A stretch of 32,707 nucleotides of DNA. Origin: Flavobacterium psychrophilum DSM 3660 = ATCC 49418. Lineage in GTDB: Bacteria; Bacteroidota; Bacteroidia; Flavobacteriales; Flavobacteriaceae. This document shows, piece after piece, positions 7,681 to 16,559 of this stretch; the first letter of the stretch is position 1; each line of letters opens with the position of its first letter. Below the pieces are notes generated by a model. It was not told the DNA's origin. It saw only the letters and a list, made by a program, of their open reading frames with translations, and made no database searches. The stretch covers positions 1-32,707 of the forward strand of contig NZ_MUHE01000038.1 of NCBI RefSeq assembly GCF_002217405.1, given 5' to 3'. A program made the translations under genes and the position numbers.

Positions 7681-10071
7681 CTAATTTCTCAAAGGTTTCC
7701 CTTTTGTTAACATGAACTGAATTCTTTCTAGCGTTTTTTTCTCCGTACAAAGTGACAAGAAAGCTTCGCGTTCAAGGTCTAATAAATATTGCTCAGATAC
7801 CAAAGTGTGTTCCGATAAATCACCACCAGCCATAACATAAGCTAGTTTGTTTGCAATTTTCAAATCGTGTTCTGAGATGTACTTACCGGCAACCATTTGA
7901 TTGGTTCCTACCAAGAACATTCCTAAAGCTTGTTTACCTAAAACTTTTACATCCGTTCTGCGAATTGGTTGAGTATAACCCGCTTCGGCCATTAATAAGG
8001 CGTGTTTCTTAGCTTCGGCGATTTGACGGTCTTTGTTTACAACCACAATATCTTTACCGTGTTGTAAAAGCCCAGTATCAAAAGCTTCGTAAGCCGAAGT
8101 CGATACTTTTGCCATAGCGATAGTCATGAAATATTCTTGTAAAACATTCAATTCCACATCGTTTTTACGGAATAAATCGGATGCACGCATGGCCAATTCT
8201 TTCGAACCACCACCGCCAGGAATAACCCCAACACCAAATTCAACTAATCCCATATAGGTTTCTGCAGCGGCAACCACTTTATCAGCATGTAAGCTCATTT
8301 CGCAACCACCACCAAAAGTCATTCCGTGAGGAGCAACTACAACTGGGATTCCAGAATAACGCACACGCATCATTGTGTCTTGGAACATTTTGATGGCCAT
8401 ATTCAACTCATCATATTCTTGCTCCACCGCCATCATGAAAATCATTCCGATATTGGCACCAACAGAGAAATTCGATGCTTGATTACCAATAACCAAACCT
8501 TGGTATTCTTTTTCAGATAGGTCAATTGCTTTATTAATAGCTTGAAGTACATCACCACCAATGGTATTCATTTTAGATTGGAATTCTAAATTTAAAATTC
8601 CGTCTCCCAAGTCTTGAATAATTGCACCGCTGTTACTCCAAACTTTTTTGCTTTCGCGAATGTTATTCAGGATGATAAAAGCATCTTGACCCGGAATTTT
8701 CACCAAAGATTTTGAATTGATCCCATAATAATAGGTAGCACCTTCTTTTACGGAATAAAAACTGGTATTTCCAGAAGCAATCATTTCGGTAACCCAAGTT
8801 GCAGGCTCAAGACCTTCGGCTTTCATGATTTCGATTCCTTTTTCAACACCAATGGCATCCCAAATTTCGAATGGGCCATTTTCCCATCCAAAACCAGCTT
8901 TCATGGCATCGTCTATTTTGTATAATTCATCAGAGATTTCAGGAATTCTGTTCGAAACATAAGCAAACATTCCAGAAAAACTTTTTCTGTAAAATTCACC
9001 TGCTTTGTCTTTTCCTTTAACTAAAACCTTAAATCTGTTGATTGGTTTGTCAATTGTTTTTGTCAATTCCAAAGTAGCAAAAGAAGCTCTTTTGGCAGGA
9101 CGGTATTCCATTGTGTCCAAGTCCAAAGAAAGAATATCTTTGTCTACTTTTTTGTAGAAACCTTGACCTGTTTTGCTTCCCAACCATTTGTTCTCCATCA
9201 TTTTGTTGACAAATTCCGGAAGTTTAAACAACTCATGTTGTTCGTCTGTTGGGCAGTTTTCGTAGATTCCGTTGGCAACATGTACTAAAGTATCTAATCC
9301 AACCACATCTACAGTTCTGAAAGTAGCCGATTTTGGGCGACCAATAACTGGTCCTGTCAATTTATCTACTTCTTCAATCGTTAATCCCAATTCTTTTACC
9401 AAGTGGAACAAACTTTGAATTCCGTAAATACCAATACGGTTTCCGATAAATGCTGGAGTATCTTTGGCAACAACCGAAGTTTTACCCAAGAATTTCTCTC
9501 CGTATATGGTTAAGAAATCCAAAACTTCCGTTGAAGTTTGTGGGCCAGGAATAATTTCGAATAATTTTAAGTAACGCGCAGGGTTAAAAAAGTGAGTACC
9601 GCAGAAATGCTTTTGGAAATCTTCGCTACGTCCTTCGCTCATAAAGTGAATTGGAATACCAGAAGTGTTTGAGGTAACCAAAGTTCCCGGTTTTCTGAAT
9701 TTTTCGATTTGTTCAAAAACCAATTTTTTGATGTCCAAACGCTCTACAACTACTTCGATGATCCAATCTACATTGGCAATTTTCGCCATATCATCGGTAG
9801 TATTTCCAGTGGTGATTCGGCTGGCGAATTTTTGACTGTAAATAGGAGAGGGCTTCGATTTTAATGAGTTGGCCAAATGTTCGTTTACCACACGGTTGCG
9901 AACAATTTTACTCTCAAGTGTTAGCCCTTTTTTGGCTTCTGCATCCGTCAATTCTCTTGGTACAATGTCTAAAAGTAAGACTTCGACACCAATGTTGGCA
10001 AAATGACAAGCAATTCCTGAACCCATAATCCCGGATCCAATTACTGCAACTTTTTTAATAATACGCTTCAT
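7681..10071 (-). CDS. 3-hydroxyacyl-CoA dehydrogenase / enoyl-CoA hydratase fusion
   Basis: This protein performs the two middle steps of beta-oxidation: hydration of enoyl-CoA and NAD-dependent oxidation of 3-hydroxyacyl-CoA. The dehydrogenase comes first, with a Rossmann motif GSGIMGSG (12-19) and the catalytic pair H160 and E172 in CGTHFFNPARYLKLFEI. Its C-terminal helical parts span about 205-440. A crotonase-fold hydratase occupies about 490-720, with the catalytic glutamates E591 (FGGGCEMSLHAD) and E611 (MGLVEFGVGVIPGGGG). The domain order is opposite to E. coli FadB/FadJ, where the hydratase is N-terminal. The start codon overlaps the end of the MarR gene by 17 bases, so the two are co-transcribed and probably translationally coupled. 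Confidence 0.95.
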   Translation of the reverse strand: MKRIIKKVAVIGSGIMGSGIACHFANIGVEVLLLDIVPRELTDAEAKKGLTLESKIVRNRVVNEHLANSLKSKPSPIYSQKFASRITTGNTTDDMAKIANVDWIIEVVVERLDIKKLVFEQIEKFRKPGTLVTSNTSGIPIHFMSEGRSEDFQKHFCGTHFFNPARYLKLFEIIPGPQTSTEVLDFLTIYGEKFLGKTSVVAKDTPAFIGNRIGIYGIQSLFHLVKELGLTIEEVDKLTGPVIGRPKSATFRTVDVVGLDTLVHVANGIYENCPTDEQHELFKLPEFVNKMMENKWLGSKTGQGFYKKVDKDILSLDLDTMEYRPAKRASFATLELTKTIDKPINRFKVLVKGKDKAGEFYRKSFSGMFAYVSNRIPEISDELYKIDDAMKAGFGWENGPFEIWDAIGVEKGIEIMKAEGLEPATWVTEMIASGNTSFYSVKEGATYYYGINSKSLVKIPGQDAFIILNNIRESKKVWSNSGAIIQDLGDGILNLEFQSKMNTIGGDVLQAINKAIDLSEKEYQGLVIGNQASNFSVGANIGMIFMMAVEQEYDELNMAIKMFQDTMMRVRYSGIPVVVAPHGMTFGGGCEMSLHADKVVAAAETYMGLVEFGVGVIPGGGGSKELAMRASDLFRKNDVELNVLQEYFMTIAMAKVSTSAYEAFDTGLLQHGKDIVVVNKDRQIAEAKKHALLMAEAGYTQPIRRTDVKVLGKQALGMFLVGTNQMVAGKYISEHDLKIANKLAYVMAGGDLSEHTLVSEQYLLDLEREAFLSLCTEKKTLERIQFMLTKGKPLRN

Positions 10072-10522
10072 TTTCTATTTTTTCAGTTTGATTGAATATT
10101 TTTTTCTCTTGTATTAATTCATTTATAATTTCGGAAACTTCCATAAAATTCTGCAATTTCTCTATAGAAACATTATGTTTTACAGCTTCATTAAATTTTA
10201 GTACGGTATTTTTAGAAAGTTCTCTTTTTTCTTTTCCAAATTCGGTTAGGTAAATCAAAACGCCTCTACCATCTTCTGGGTTTTTTTTTCTAATGATTAG
10301 CCCTTTTTCCTCCATAGATTTTAGGGTTCTTGTTAGGCTTGTGGCTTCCATTCCCATTCTGGGTCCTAAAGCGGTTGATGGTGTTCCTGTTTCTTTATCG
10401 ATACTTAATAATGCAAATCCTGTTGCCATTGTACCATCAAATTTTGCTGCTTCTTCATTATACATTCTGGCAACTGCTTGCCAAGTTGCTCGAAGCACAT
10501 AATCGATTGTTTTCTCTTTCAT
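10055..10522 (-). CDS. MarR family transcriptional regulator
   Basis: This 155-residue protein has the MarR-type winged-helix layout. The DNA-recognition segment covers about residues 55-105, including SLTRTLKSMEEKGLIIR and the wing KKNPEDGRGVLIYLT with the conserved Asp-Gly-Arg. Helices at the two ends would form the dimer interface and ligand pocket. It is the first gene of the beta-oxidation operon and overlaps the next gene by 17 bases. It therefore probably represses its own operon and is released by a fatty acid or acyl-CoA. An inverted repeat at 10556-10573, just upstream of its -7 element, is a good candidate for its operator. The ligand is inference from context. Confidence 0.93.
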   Translation of the reverse strand: MKEKTIDYVLRATWQAVARMYNEEAAKFDGTMATGFALLSIDKETGTPSTALGPRMGMEATSLTRTLKSMEEKGLIIRKKNPEDGRGVLIYLTEFGKEKRELSKNTVLKFNEAVKHNVSIEKLQNFMEVSEIINELIQEKKIFNQTEKIENEAYY

Positions 10523-10539
10523 TTTAATTAATTGAAATT

Positions 10540-10547
10540 CAAAGATA
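10540..10547 (-). promoter_or_regulatory. -7 element of the MarR/beta-oxidation operon
   Basis: On the minus strand this reads TATCTTTG, an exact match to TAnnTTTG. It lies 18 bases upstream of the MarR ATG. The -33 position, 19 bases further up, reads ATG rather than TTG and falls inside the inverted repeat at 10556-10573. Confidence 0.6.
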
Positions 10548-10555
10548 ATAAAAAA

Positions 10556-10573
10556 TACTATGCGTGCATAATA
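10556..10573. promoter_or_regulatory. Candidate MarR operator
   Basis: The sequence TACTATGCGTGCATAATA forms an 8-2-8 inverted repeat with one mismatch. It covers the -33 to spacer part of the predicted promoter of the MarR operon. A repressor bound here would block RNA polymerase, as expected for an autorepressing MarR protein. Confidence 0.5.
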
Positions 10574-10985
10574 AAATTAGTTTATTTTTATAAAAGAATA
10601 TTCGAAATTTAAAGTTAGTCTAAGGTATTCTTTTTTGATTTTTTAACATTAATTGATTCTTAAAAAATTAATAAATAACCCGTTGGTTGAGGTTTAATTT
10701 TTTTAACCAGATAGAGCTGTAGTTTTGATGAATTTAATTGAAAGCGTTTCATTTTATTTCTTTAAAATATAGCTTTATGAACCAATAATTGGTCTGTTTA
10801 ACTCTTTTTTAGATGTTTCTATGTGGTTTTTTTTTCTTTAAAAATTTTGATTTTTGTTAATTTTACACAACTCGTTAATAAATATCAGATTAATAAAAGG
10901 TTGTATTTTTAATATCTGCTATAATACAACTAATACAAGTTGGGATAGTTATATTCTTAAGGAGTTTGTTATTGTTTTATGTTTT

Positions 10986-12671
10986 TTAGAATCCAACCGC
11001 TTTGTCATCACCTCGTTTGTCGGCACCACCTTCAATATTTCCGTTTGGTTGTATTAATATGGCATCTACTTTACCAATAATTGGATTGTTTTTTTCATTA
11101 ATAAGGTAGCCTTTTTGTTTTAACGCATCTAAAGTATCTTTTGGAAAGCCATTGGGTTCGAAAGTTACTACATCTGGAACCCATTGATGGTGAAAGCGGG
11201 GAGCATTTACGGCTTCTTGCATGGTTAGATTAAATTGGCTAACATTTAAAATTGTTTGCAAAACGGAAGTAATAATTGTAGAGCCACCTGGGGTTCCCAC
11301 TACCATAAATAGTTTGTTGTCTTTTTCTACAATTGTAGGGGTCATAGAGCTTAGCATGCGTTTTTGGGGAGCAATGCTATTGGCTTTTCCGCCTATTAAT
11401 CCGTATAAATTTGGTGTGCCTGCTTTTATGCTAAAATCATCCATTTGATTGTTTAAGAAAAAACCTAATTCTTTACAATATAGTTTTGAGCCATAATTGT
11501 CATTTAATGTGGTGGTTGCTGAAACTGCGTTTCCAAAAGAATCTACAATTGAGTAATGTGTGGTTTCGGTACTTTCGTTAAAGTTTATTTTTCCTTGCGC
11601 AATATCTGAGGATAAAGTTGCTTTTTCTAATGAAAAATTGCTCATTCTGTTTTTTAGATAATCGCTATCTGATAATTGATTGATGGGATTGGTTATAAAA
11701 TCTGGATCCCCTAGATAATAATTTCTATCTGCATAAGCTCGGCGTTCTGCTTCTGTAATGATTTGTATAGTTTGAATAGTATTATGACCAAATTTTGCGA
11801 TAGGGTAGGGTTCTATCATTTTCATGATTTGGGCCAAACAGATTCCGCCACTACTTGGTGGTGGCATGGATATTATTTTTAGATCATGGTAATTAAAAGT
11901 GATTGGAGTTCTCCATTTGGCTTCATATTTAGACATGTCTTCCATGGTGATTATGCCTCCTTTTTTTTGGATATAGTTTACGAATTTTTGAGCTGTTTTT
12001 CCTTTGTAAAATTCATCTTTTCCATTTTTTGCAATTCGTTTTAGGGTGGCTGCCAAAGCTGGATATTTGATGGTGTCATTTTGTTTAAAATTTCTTGCGA
12101 AAAGTGTTTTTTTACCATTGGCTTTTATGATTACTTCTCGGTATTCTGCCAAGCTGTTTTCTTGTTTTTGTGTAACAATGACCCCTTTTTCGGCGAGTGC
12201 TATTACAGGGTTTATGATTTCTGATATAGGTAATGAACCAAATTTTTTGTGTACTTCAAATATACCTGCAATAGTTCCTGGAATTCCAACGGCAAAGGCT
12301 GTTTGTGTACTTTTGCCATCAATAATATTTCCTTTTTTATCTAGATACATGTTTTTTGATGCTTTTAGGGGGGCTTTTTCCCTATAATCTAATGAGCCAA
12401 TATCTCCGTTTACTTTGCGATAAACCATAAATCCGCCACCGCCAATGTTTCCTGCATTAGGATAGGCTACTGCCAATGCTAATTCTGTTGCAATCATTGC
12501 ATCAAACGCATTTCCTCCTTTTTTTATAATTTCAATTCCAATTTTCGAAGCTTCTTCTCGAGCTGATACAATCATTGCTTTTTGGGTAACTAAACCTGTA
12601 TTTGTTTGTTGTGCATTACACGTTGGTAAACTAATAATGAGTAGGAGTAGGAATGTTTTTTTTAGATACAT
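10986..12671 (-). CDS. ggt: Gamma-glutamyltransferase
   Basis: This enzyme cleaves gamma-glutamyl bonds, as in glutathione, and transfers the glutamyl group to water or an amino acid. The 561-residue precursor cuts itself into large and small subunits at T370, the first residue of TTHYSIVDSFGNAV, which is also the catalytic nucleophile. R97 in DYREKAP matches the substrate-binding arginine. An N-terminal hydrophobic segment (about 5-17) followed by LPTC suggests export, either as a lipoprotein with Cys18 lipidated or by ordinary signal peptidase cleavage near NAQ. It would act in the periplasm or at the membrane. A terminator separates it from the acyl-CoA synthetase gene upstream, so it is probably transcribed alone, with a palindrome at 12705-12721 ahead of it. 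Confidence 0.95.
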   Translation of the reverse strand: MYLKKTFLLLLIISLPTCNAQQTNTGLVTQKAMIVSAREEASKIGIEIIKKGGNAFDAMIATELALAVAYPNAGNIGGGGFMVYRKVNGDIGSLDYREKAPLKASKNMYLDKKGNIIDGKSTQTAFAVGIPGTIAGIFEVHKKFGSLPISEIINPVIALAEKGVIVTQKQENSLAEYREVIIKANGKKTLFARNFKQNDTIKYPALAATLKRIAKNGKDEFYKGKTAQKFVNYIQKKGGIITMEDMSKYEAKWRTPITFNYHDLKIISMPPPSSGGICLAQIMKMIEPYPIAKFGHNTIQTIQIITEAERRAYADRNYYLGDPDFITNPINQLSDSDYLKNRMSNFSLEKATLSSDIAQGKINFNESTETTHYSIVDSFGNAVSATTTLNDNYGSKLYCKELGFFLNNQMDDFSIKAGTPNLYGLIGGKANSIAPQKRMLSSMTPTIVEKDNKLFMVVGTPGGSTIITSVLQTILNVSQFNLTMQEAVNAPRFHHQWVPDVVTFEPNGFPKDTLDALKQKGYLINEKNNPIIGKVDAILIQPNGNIEGGADKRGDDKAVGF

Positions 12672-12704
12672 AAGTTATTTATTTATAGGATTTTTTTGTG
12701 GGGC

Positions 12705-12721
12705 TTTAGTATTTTACTAAA
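12705..12721. promoter_or_regulatory. Perfect palindrome upstream of gamma-glutamyltransferase gene
   Basis: TTTAGTATTTTACTAAA is a perfect 7-3-7 inverted repeat about 34 bases before the gamma-glutamyltransferase start codon and next to the terminator of the preceding gene. Its core TAGTATTTTACTA resembles TAGTTATTTACTA in the katG upstream palindrome (11 of 13 bases). It may be an operator, although the AT richness makes chance similarity possible. Confidence 0.35.
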
Positions 12722-12750
12722 AAAAACGCTTCTGTACGAAGCGTTTTTTT
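12719..12750 (-). terminator. Terminator of the acyl-CoA synthetase gene
   Basis: The stem AACGCTTC / GAAGCGTT around a short GTAC loop is bounded by A and T runs on the two sides. It lies directly after the synthetase stop codon on the minus strand. The symmetrical A/T runs mean it could also act in the other direction. Confidence 0.9.
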
Positions 12751-12751
12751 A

Positions 12752-14524
12752 TTAATTGTAAATTTTTTCGTATAGTTTTTGGTATTTCTCTAAGATTATT
12801 TTTCGTTTTAGTTTTAATGTTGGTGTGAGATGACCATCGGTAATGGTCCATAAATCTGGTGTAAGTTCAAATCGTTTTATTTTTTCCCAATTCCCAAATT
12901 TTTCGTTTAATGAATTTACTTCTTGCTGAATGCGTTCGATAACTTTTGGGTTTGCAATTATTTCTTCGTTTGTATTTCCTAAAGTTACTTGATGCAAAAC
13001 GCCCCATTCTTTTACAAAATCGAAGTTGGGTTGTATGAATGCTGCTGGCATTTTCTGACCATCACCAATTACCATAATTTGCTCTATAAAACGGGATTGT
13101 TTCATGGTGTTTTCTAGTAATTGTGGTGCGATATATTTTCCGCCAGAGGTTTTAAACATTTCTTTTTTCCGATCGGTAATTTTCAGGAATCCTTCGTTGT
13201 CAAATTCTCCAATATCTCCCGTATGAAAATAACCCTCTTTGATAACTTCTTTTGTTTGTGCTTCGTCTTTATAATAGCCCATCATGACATTTGTTCCTTT
13301 GCAAAGGATTTCTCCATCTGGTCCAATTTTTACGTCTAATTTGTCTATTACTTTGCCAACAGTTCCTATTTTGAATCCTTTGTTGCGCATATCATTTACT
13401 GATATAACTGGTGATGTTTCGGTTAAGCCATAACCTTCCATGACGGGAATTCCTGCGGCGGCAAAAATTCTAGTTAATCTTGGTTGTAGGGCTGCGCTTC
13501 CAGAAACCATAAGGTCTAAATTACCTCCTAATCCTTCTTTCCATTTGCTGAAAATAAGTTTTCGTGCAATTTTTAATTGTATTTCGTACCAAAATCCGTT
13601 TGCTCCGTAAGGTTCGTATCGTAATCCCAGATCGATTGCCCAAAAGAAAAGATTCTTTTTTATTCCTGTGAGTTCAGAACCTTTGGTGTATATTTTGTCA
13701 TAGACTTTTTCTAAAAGTCTGGGAACAACCGTCATTACTGTTGGTTTAACTTCTTTTATATTGTCGCTAATTTTTTCGATAGATTCTCCAAAATATATTG
13801 CCACTCCGTAGTATTGGTATAAATAAAGAATCATTCGCTCAAAGATATGACAAATTGGTAAAAAACTTAGTCCTTTACTTGTGCCTTCTTCAAAAGGGAT
13901 TCTGTTTGAGCTATCTAAAGCATTCGAAACTATATTTTGGTGAGAAAGCATGACGCCTTTTGGCTTTCCAGTAGTTCCCGAGGTGTAAATAATGGTTGCT
14001 AAATCAGTGGTTAATACTGCTTTTTTTCTTTCTTCTACTTCGTTTTGGTTCGATTTGTCTGAACCAAGGGTTAGCAATTCGTTCCAATTTTTGCAGCCTT
14101 CAATATCATTAAAAGAGAAAATTTCTTTAAGTGTTGGTACATTGTTTTTAATCATGTTTATTTTCCGAAGTACTTCGGCATCAGAAATAAAACAATATTT
14201 TGCTTCACAATGGTTTAAAATATACTGATAATCATCTTCAGAAATAGTAGGATATATAGGAACGTTTTGCGCACCAGTTTGTAAAATACCAATATCCATA
14301 ATATTCCATTCGGTTCTATTATTGGTTGATATTAGAGCAATTTTATCATTTTTTTGTATTCCCAATCGAAGTAGCGCTCTCGAAATGGTATTTGCTTTGT
14401 TTATATATTCTTGTGTCGAAGTTTTTACCCAAACGCCGTCATACTTTGTTACTAAAGCATCGGGCAAATTTTGTTTATCTAGTTGGTAATAAGGGAAGTC
14501 GAATAATCTTGTGATCTTGGTCAT
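12752..14524 (-). CDS. Long-chain fatty acid--CoA ligase (AMP-forming)
   Basis: This enzyme activates long-chain fatty acids to acyl-CoA through an acyl-AMP intermediate. It has 590 residues, typical of bacterial long-chain synthetases. ANL-superfamily motifs are all present: the P-loop YTSGTTGKPKG (180-190), GYGLTET (364-370), the TGD motif (435-437) and the C-terminal hinge region KITDRKKEMFKTSGGKY with a conserved lysine near 463. No signal peptide is seen, so it would act at the inner face of the membrane. It lies near the beta-oxidation operon on the same strand and would feed it with substrate, but it has its own promoter (14550-14579) and terminator (12719-12750). Confidence 0.95.
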   Translation of the reverse strand: MTKITRLFDFPYYQLDKQNLPDALVTKYDGVWVKTSTQEYINKANTISRALLRLGIQKNDKIALISTNNRTEWNIMDIGILQTGAQNVPIYPTISEDDYQYILNHCEAKYCFISDAEVLRKINMIKNNVPTLKEIFSFNDIEGCKNWNELLTLGSDKSNQNEVEERKKAVLTTDLATIIYTSGTTGKPKGVMLSHQNIVSNALDSSNRIPFEEGTSKGLSFLPICHIFERMILYLYQYYGVAIYFGESIEKISDNIKEVKPTVMTVVPRLLEKVYDKIYTKGSELTGIKKNLFFWAIDLGLRYEPYGANGFWYEIQLKIARKLIFSKWKEGLGGNLDLMVSGSAALQPRLTRIFAAAGIPVMEGYGLTETSPVISVNDMRNKGFKIGTVGKVIDKLDVKIGPDGEILCKGTNVMMGYYKDEAQTKEVIKEGYFHTGDIGEFDNEGFLKITDRKKEMFKTSGGKYIAPQLLENTMKQSRFIEQIMVIGDGQKMPAAFIQPNFDFVKEWGVLHQVTLGNTNEEIIANPKVIERIQQEVNSLNEKFGNWEKIKRFELTPDLWTITDGHLTPTLKLKRKIILEKYQKLYEKIYN

Positions 14525-14549
14525 TCTAAAGTATGGGTTAATTTTTATG

Positions 14550-14579
14550 CAAATTAATAAAAAATACGAAGAATTACAA
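14550..14579 (-). promoter_or_regulatory. Promoter of the acyl-CoA synthetase gene
   Basis: Read on the minus strand, TTG (14579-14577) is followed after exactly 19 bases by TTAATTTG (14557-14550), which differs from TAnnTTTG at one position. Transcription would start about 20 bases before the synthetase ATG. This is the best complete Bacteroidetes-type promoter in the window. Confidence 0.6.
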
Positions 14580-14586
14580 TTTTTGA

Positions 14587-14973
14587 TTATTTAAAGTCGA
14601 TTGAAAGTGAATTTACGCAATATCTAACCCCTGTTTTTGTAGGGCCATCATCGAAAATATGGCCTAAATGACTGCCACAATTTGCACATACAATTTCGGT
14701 ACGAATCATACCGTGTGTGTTGTCTTTGAGGTGTTGTATTTTTTTAGAAATTGATTCGTCGAAAGAAGGCCAACCGCAGTGTGCGTTAAATTTAGCATTA
14801 CTCTCAAATAATGGTTCTTTGCATCCGCCACAAATATAAGTACCTTTTTGGGTATGTAAATTGTAGGTTCCGGTATGTGGGTATTCTGTTCCTTTTTCTC
14901 GGAGAATTCTATATTTTTCTTCGCCAAGTTCTAGTTTCCATGCCGCTTCGGTTTTTTCTACTGGATATTTCAT
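14587..14973 (-). CDS. msrB: Peptide-methionine (R)-S-oxide reductase MsrB, cytosolic
   Basis: This enzyme reduces the R-form of methionine sulfoxide in proteins. At 128 residues it is a bare MsrB domain. Zinc is held by two CxxC pairs, C48/C51 (ICGGCK) and C96/C99 (VCANCG). The catalytic cysteine C119 is in RYCVNSLS, and C66 in HCGWPSF is placed to be the resolving cysteine. There is no signal peptide, so it protects cytoplasmic proteins. A second, exported MsrB is encoded just upstream on the same strand after a 78-base gap. The two proteins share most of their core, suggesting an old duplication. Confidence 0.95.
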   Translation of the reverse strand: MKYPVEKTEAAWKLELGEEKYRILREKGTEYPHTGTYNLHTQKGTYICGGCKEPLFESNAKFNAHCGWPSFDESISKKIQHLKDNTHGMIRTEIVCANCGSHLGHIFDDGPTKTGVRYCVNSLSIDFK

Positions 14974-15051
14974 GTCTAGATGATGTTTTTTTATTGAAAT
15001 ATGGTATATTTATGAGGGAATTTTTATTTTGTTATCATAAATATTTTGTTA

Positions 15052-15534
15052 TTATTTTTTGGGTATAAATAGGATAGAAACAGAATTAGTACAAAAACGC
15101 TTTCCTGTTGTTTCTGTCGGTCCATCATCAAAAACATGGCCCAAATGTCCGCTACAATTGGCGCACATGGCTTCGGTTCTTTGCATGCCAAAAGAAGTAT
15201 CGGTTTTATAAATTACACTTCCTTTTATAGCCTGATCAAATGATGGCCAACCACATTCTGAGTTAAATTTTGCATCGGAAGTAAATAAAGGATTCTTACA
15301 GGCTGCACAAGCATAGTATCCTTTTTCGAAATGATTCCAATACTTTCCGGAGAAAGACGCTTCTGTTCCTTTTTTTCTTAAAACGTTATATTCTTCTGGT
15401 GTTAGTTGTGTTTTCCATTGTGCATCTGTTTTATGAATTTTATTTTTAGAGTTTGTTTTTTCTGCTTTTTTTTCTTGGCTATGAGAAGCAGTTAAGCTAA
15501 CAATAGAAACTAATAAAATGATTATTTTTTTCAT
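15052..15534 (-). CDS. msrB: Peptide-methionine (R)-S-oxide reductase MsrB, exported
   Basis: This 160-residue protein is a second MsrB with an N-terminal signal peptide (about residues 1-19, MKKIIILLVSIVSLTASHS), followed by a lysine-rich linker to about residue 36. The MsrB domain keeps both zinc pairs, C76/C79 and C124/C127, the likely resolving C94 in ECGWPSF and the catalytic C148 in RFCTNS. It should repair oxidised proteins in the periplasm or at the cell envelope. It needs an electron supply across the membrane that is not encoded here. It follows the alpha/beta hydrolase gene by 10 bases, so those two are probably co-transcribed. Confidence 0.93.
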   Translation of the reverse strand: MKKIIILLVSIVSLTASHSQEKKAEKTNSKNKIHKTDAQWKTQLTPEEYNVLRKKGTEASFSGKYWNHFEKGYYACAACKNPLFTSDAKFNSECGWPSFDQAIKGSVIYKTDTSFGMQRTEAMCANCSGHLGHVFDDGPTETTGKRFCTNSVSILFIPKK

Positions 15535-15544
15535 TTTTGATGTT

Positions 15545-16399
15545 TTAATTTTGAATAAAATTAAGTGTTTTGTTGATCACATTTGTATCTCCAAGAATTT
15601 TCCTGTGGCCTAATCTTTGCGTAACATAAATTTCTCCGTTTGGAAGATGTTTTAAGATGTTTTTACCGCAAAACAAGGGTACTTCATAATCGTTTTCGTC
15701 ATGAATAACGAGTGTAGGTATATTTACTTGTTTTGCGGCAAGATATGCGGCATAATCTTGCATGGGCTCACCAAATCTTTTTTCGAAAAGTTCACTCATT
15801 TTTTTGGCAATGATAGGTTTTAGTTTTAATTTTTTGACATAATCATCTAGAATATCTTCAATTTTATCGCCACTTCCTATGACTATTAATTTTTTTAATT
15901 GCAATCCTTGTTTTACCGAATTTAGCAATGCCATTCCACCTAATGAATGTCCTATCGCAAATTCGAAAGGACCATATAATTTTTCTAATTCTAATATTGA
16001 AGCTATAAATTCTGGCATTAGGGTTGTTCTTGTTCCTGATTTTCCATGGGCTGGTGCATCGAAACTTATGGTTGAATAGCCTAGTTTAATTAATTCATCG
16101 GCAAATTTCACTAATTGTGTGCCACGACCAGACCATCCGTGAACTAATAATACTTTTTTCGGACTATTTCCGTAATGGTAAACGACTATTTTTTTATTAA
16201 TTTTTGGTATAAAAATAGTTTCTTGTATGGTATTTTTATCCATTGCCAATTCTCTATTGGGTGTTTTGTGTTTTATGGGCATTGTAAATATTCTAGAAGC
16301 CAATTTTGTAACCAAATCGAGAGAGAAAAATTCAACTATTTTTACGGTGTATAATATTATTTTAGGTATTTGTGTGTGTTTTGTTTTTTTTGCTTTCAA
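15545..16399 (-). CDS. Alpha/beta hydrolase
   Basis: This 284-residue protein has the alpha/beta-hydrolase fold from about residue 60 onward. The oxyanion region is VHGWSGRG (86-93). The nucleophile S152 lies in GHSLGGMA, the likely acid is D237 in HDENDYEVP and the catalytic base is H265 in GHRKILG. The N-terminal region (about 10-45) is moderately hydrophobic and may associate with membrane; no cleavable signal peptide is obvious. The substrate cannot be told from sequence; small esters, lactones or lipids are all possible. It is the first gene of a minus-strand group followed by exported MsrB and then cytosolic MsrB. Confidence 0.88.
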   Translation of the reverse strand: MKAKKTKHTQIPKIILYTVKIVEFFSLDLVTKLASRIFTMPIKHKTPNRELAMDKNTIQETIFIPKINKKIVVYHYGNSPKKVLLVHGWSGRGTQLVKFADELIKLGYSTISFDAPAHGKSGTRTTLMPEFIASILELEKLYGPFEFAIGHSLGGMALLNSVKQGLQLKKLIVIGSGDKIEDILDDYVKKLKLKPIIAKKMSELFEKRFGEPMQDYAAYLAAKQVNIPTLVIHDENDYEVPLFCGKNILKHLPNGEIYVTQRLGHRKILGDTNVINKTLNFIQN

Positions 16400-16559
16400 A
16401 ATATTTCATATTTAATAATGTGCAATTTAAGTTTTTATTTTTTTTGGTATGAAAATTGACTCATAAATTAATCATAAAAATACTTTAAAGATTTTTATGT
16501 TTACAATTAAAAAAAAATGAATTAATTTTACTAGATATTTCAAATAAATTAAAAGAAGA

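Larger units (their letters stand above)
10523..10985. other. 463-bp gene-free region upstream of the MarR operon
   Basis: This very AT-rich gap separates the MarR start codon from the gamma-glutamyltransferase stop codon, both on the minus strand. It holds the candidate MarR promoter and operator (10540-10573). Further out are two short palindromes: TGAAAGCGTTTCA at 10739-10751 (five-base arms) and ACCAATAATTGGT at 10781-10793 (perfect 6-1-6). A weak hairpin (arms 10900-10906 and 10924-10930) lies near the gamma-glutamyltransferase end. I see no convincing ORF and no clear terminator. Confidence 0.6.

Noticed and set aside
10739..10751. CcpA catabolite-control (cre) site
   Set aside because: The match TGAAAGCGTTTCA is one base short of the cre consensus and CcpA belongs to Firmicutes, which this genome is not.
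10854..11057. 67-codon plus-strand ORF at the end of the gamma-glutamyltransferase gene
   Set aside because: About a third of it lies antisense to gamma-glutamyltransferase and the rest is in AT-rich spacer; it has no start signal or recognisable composition.
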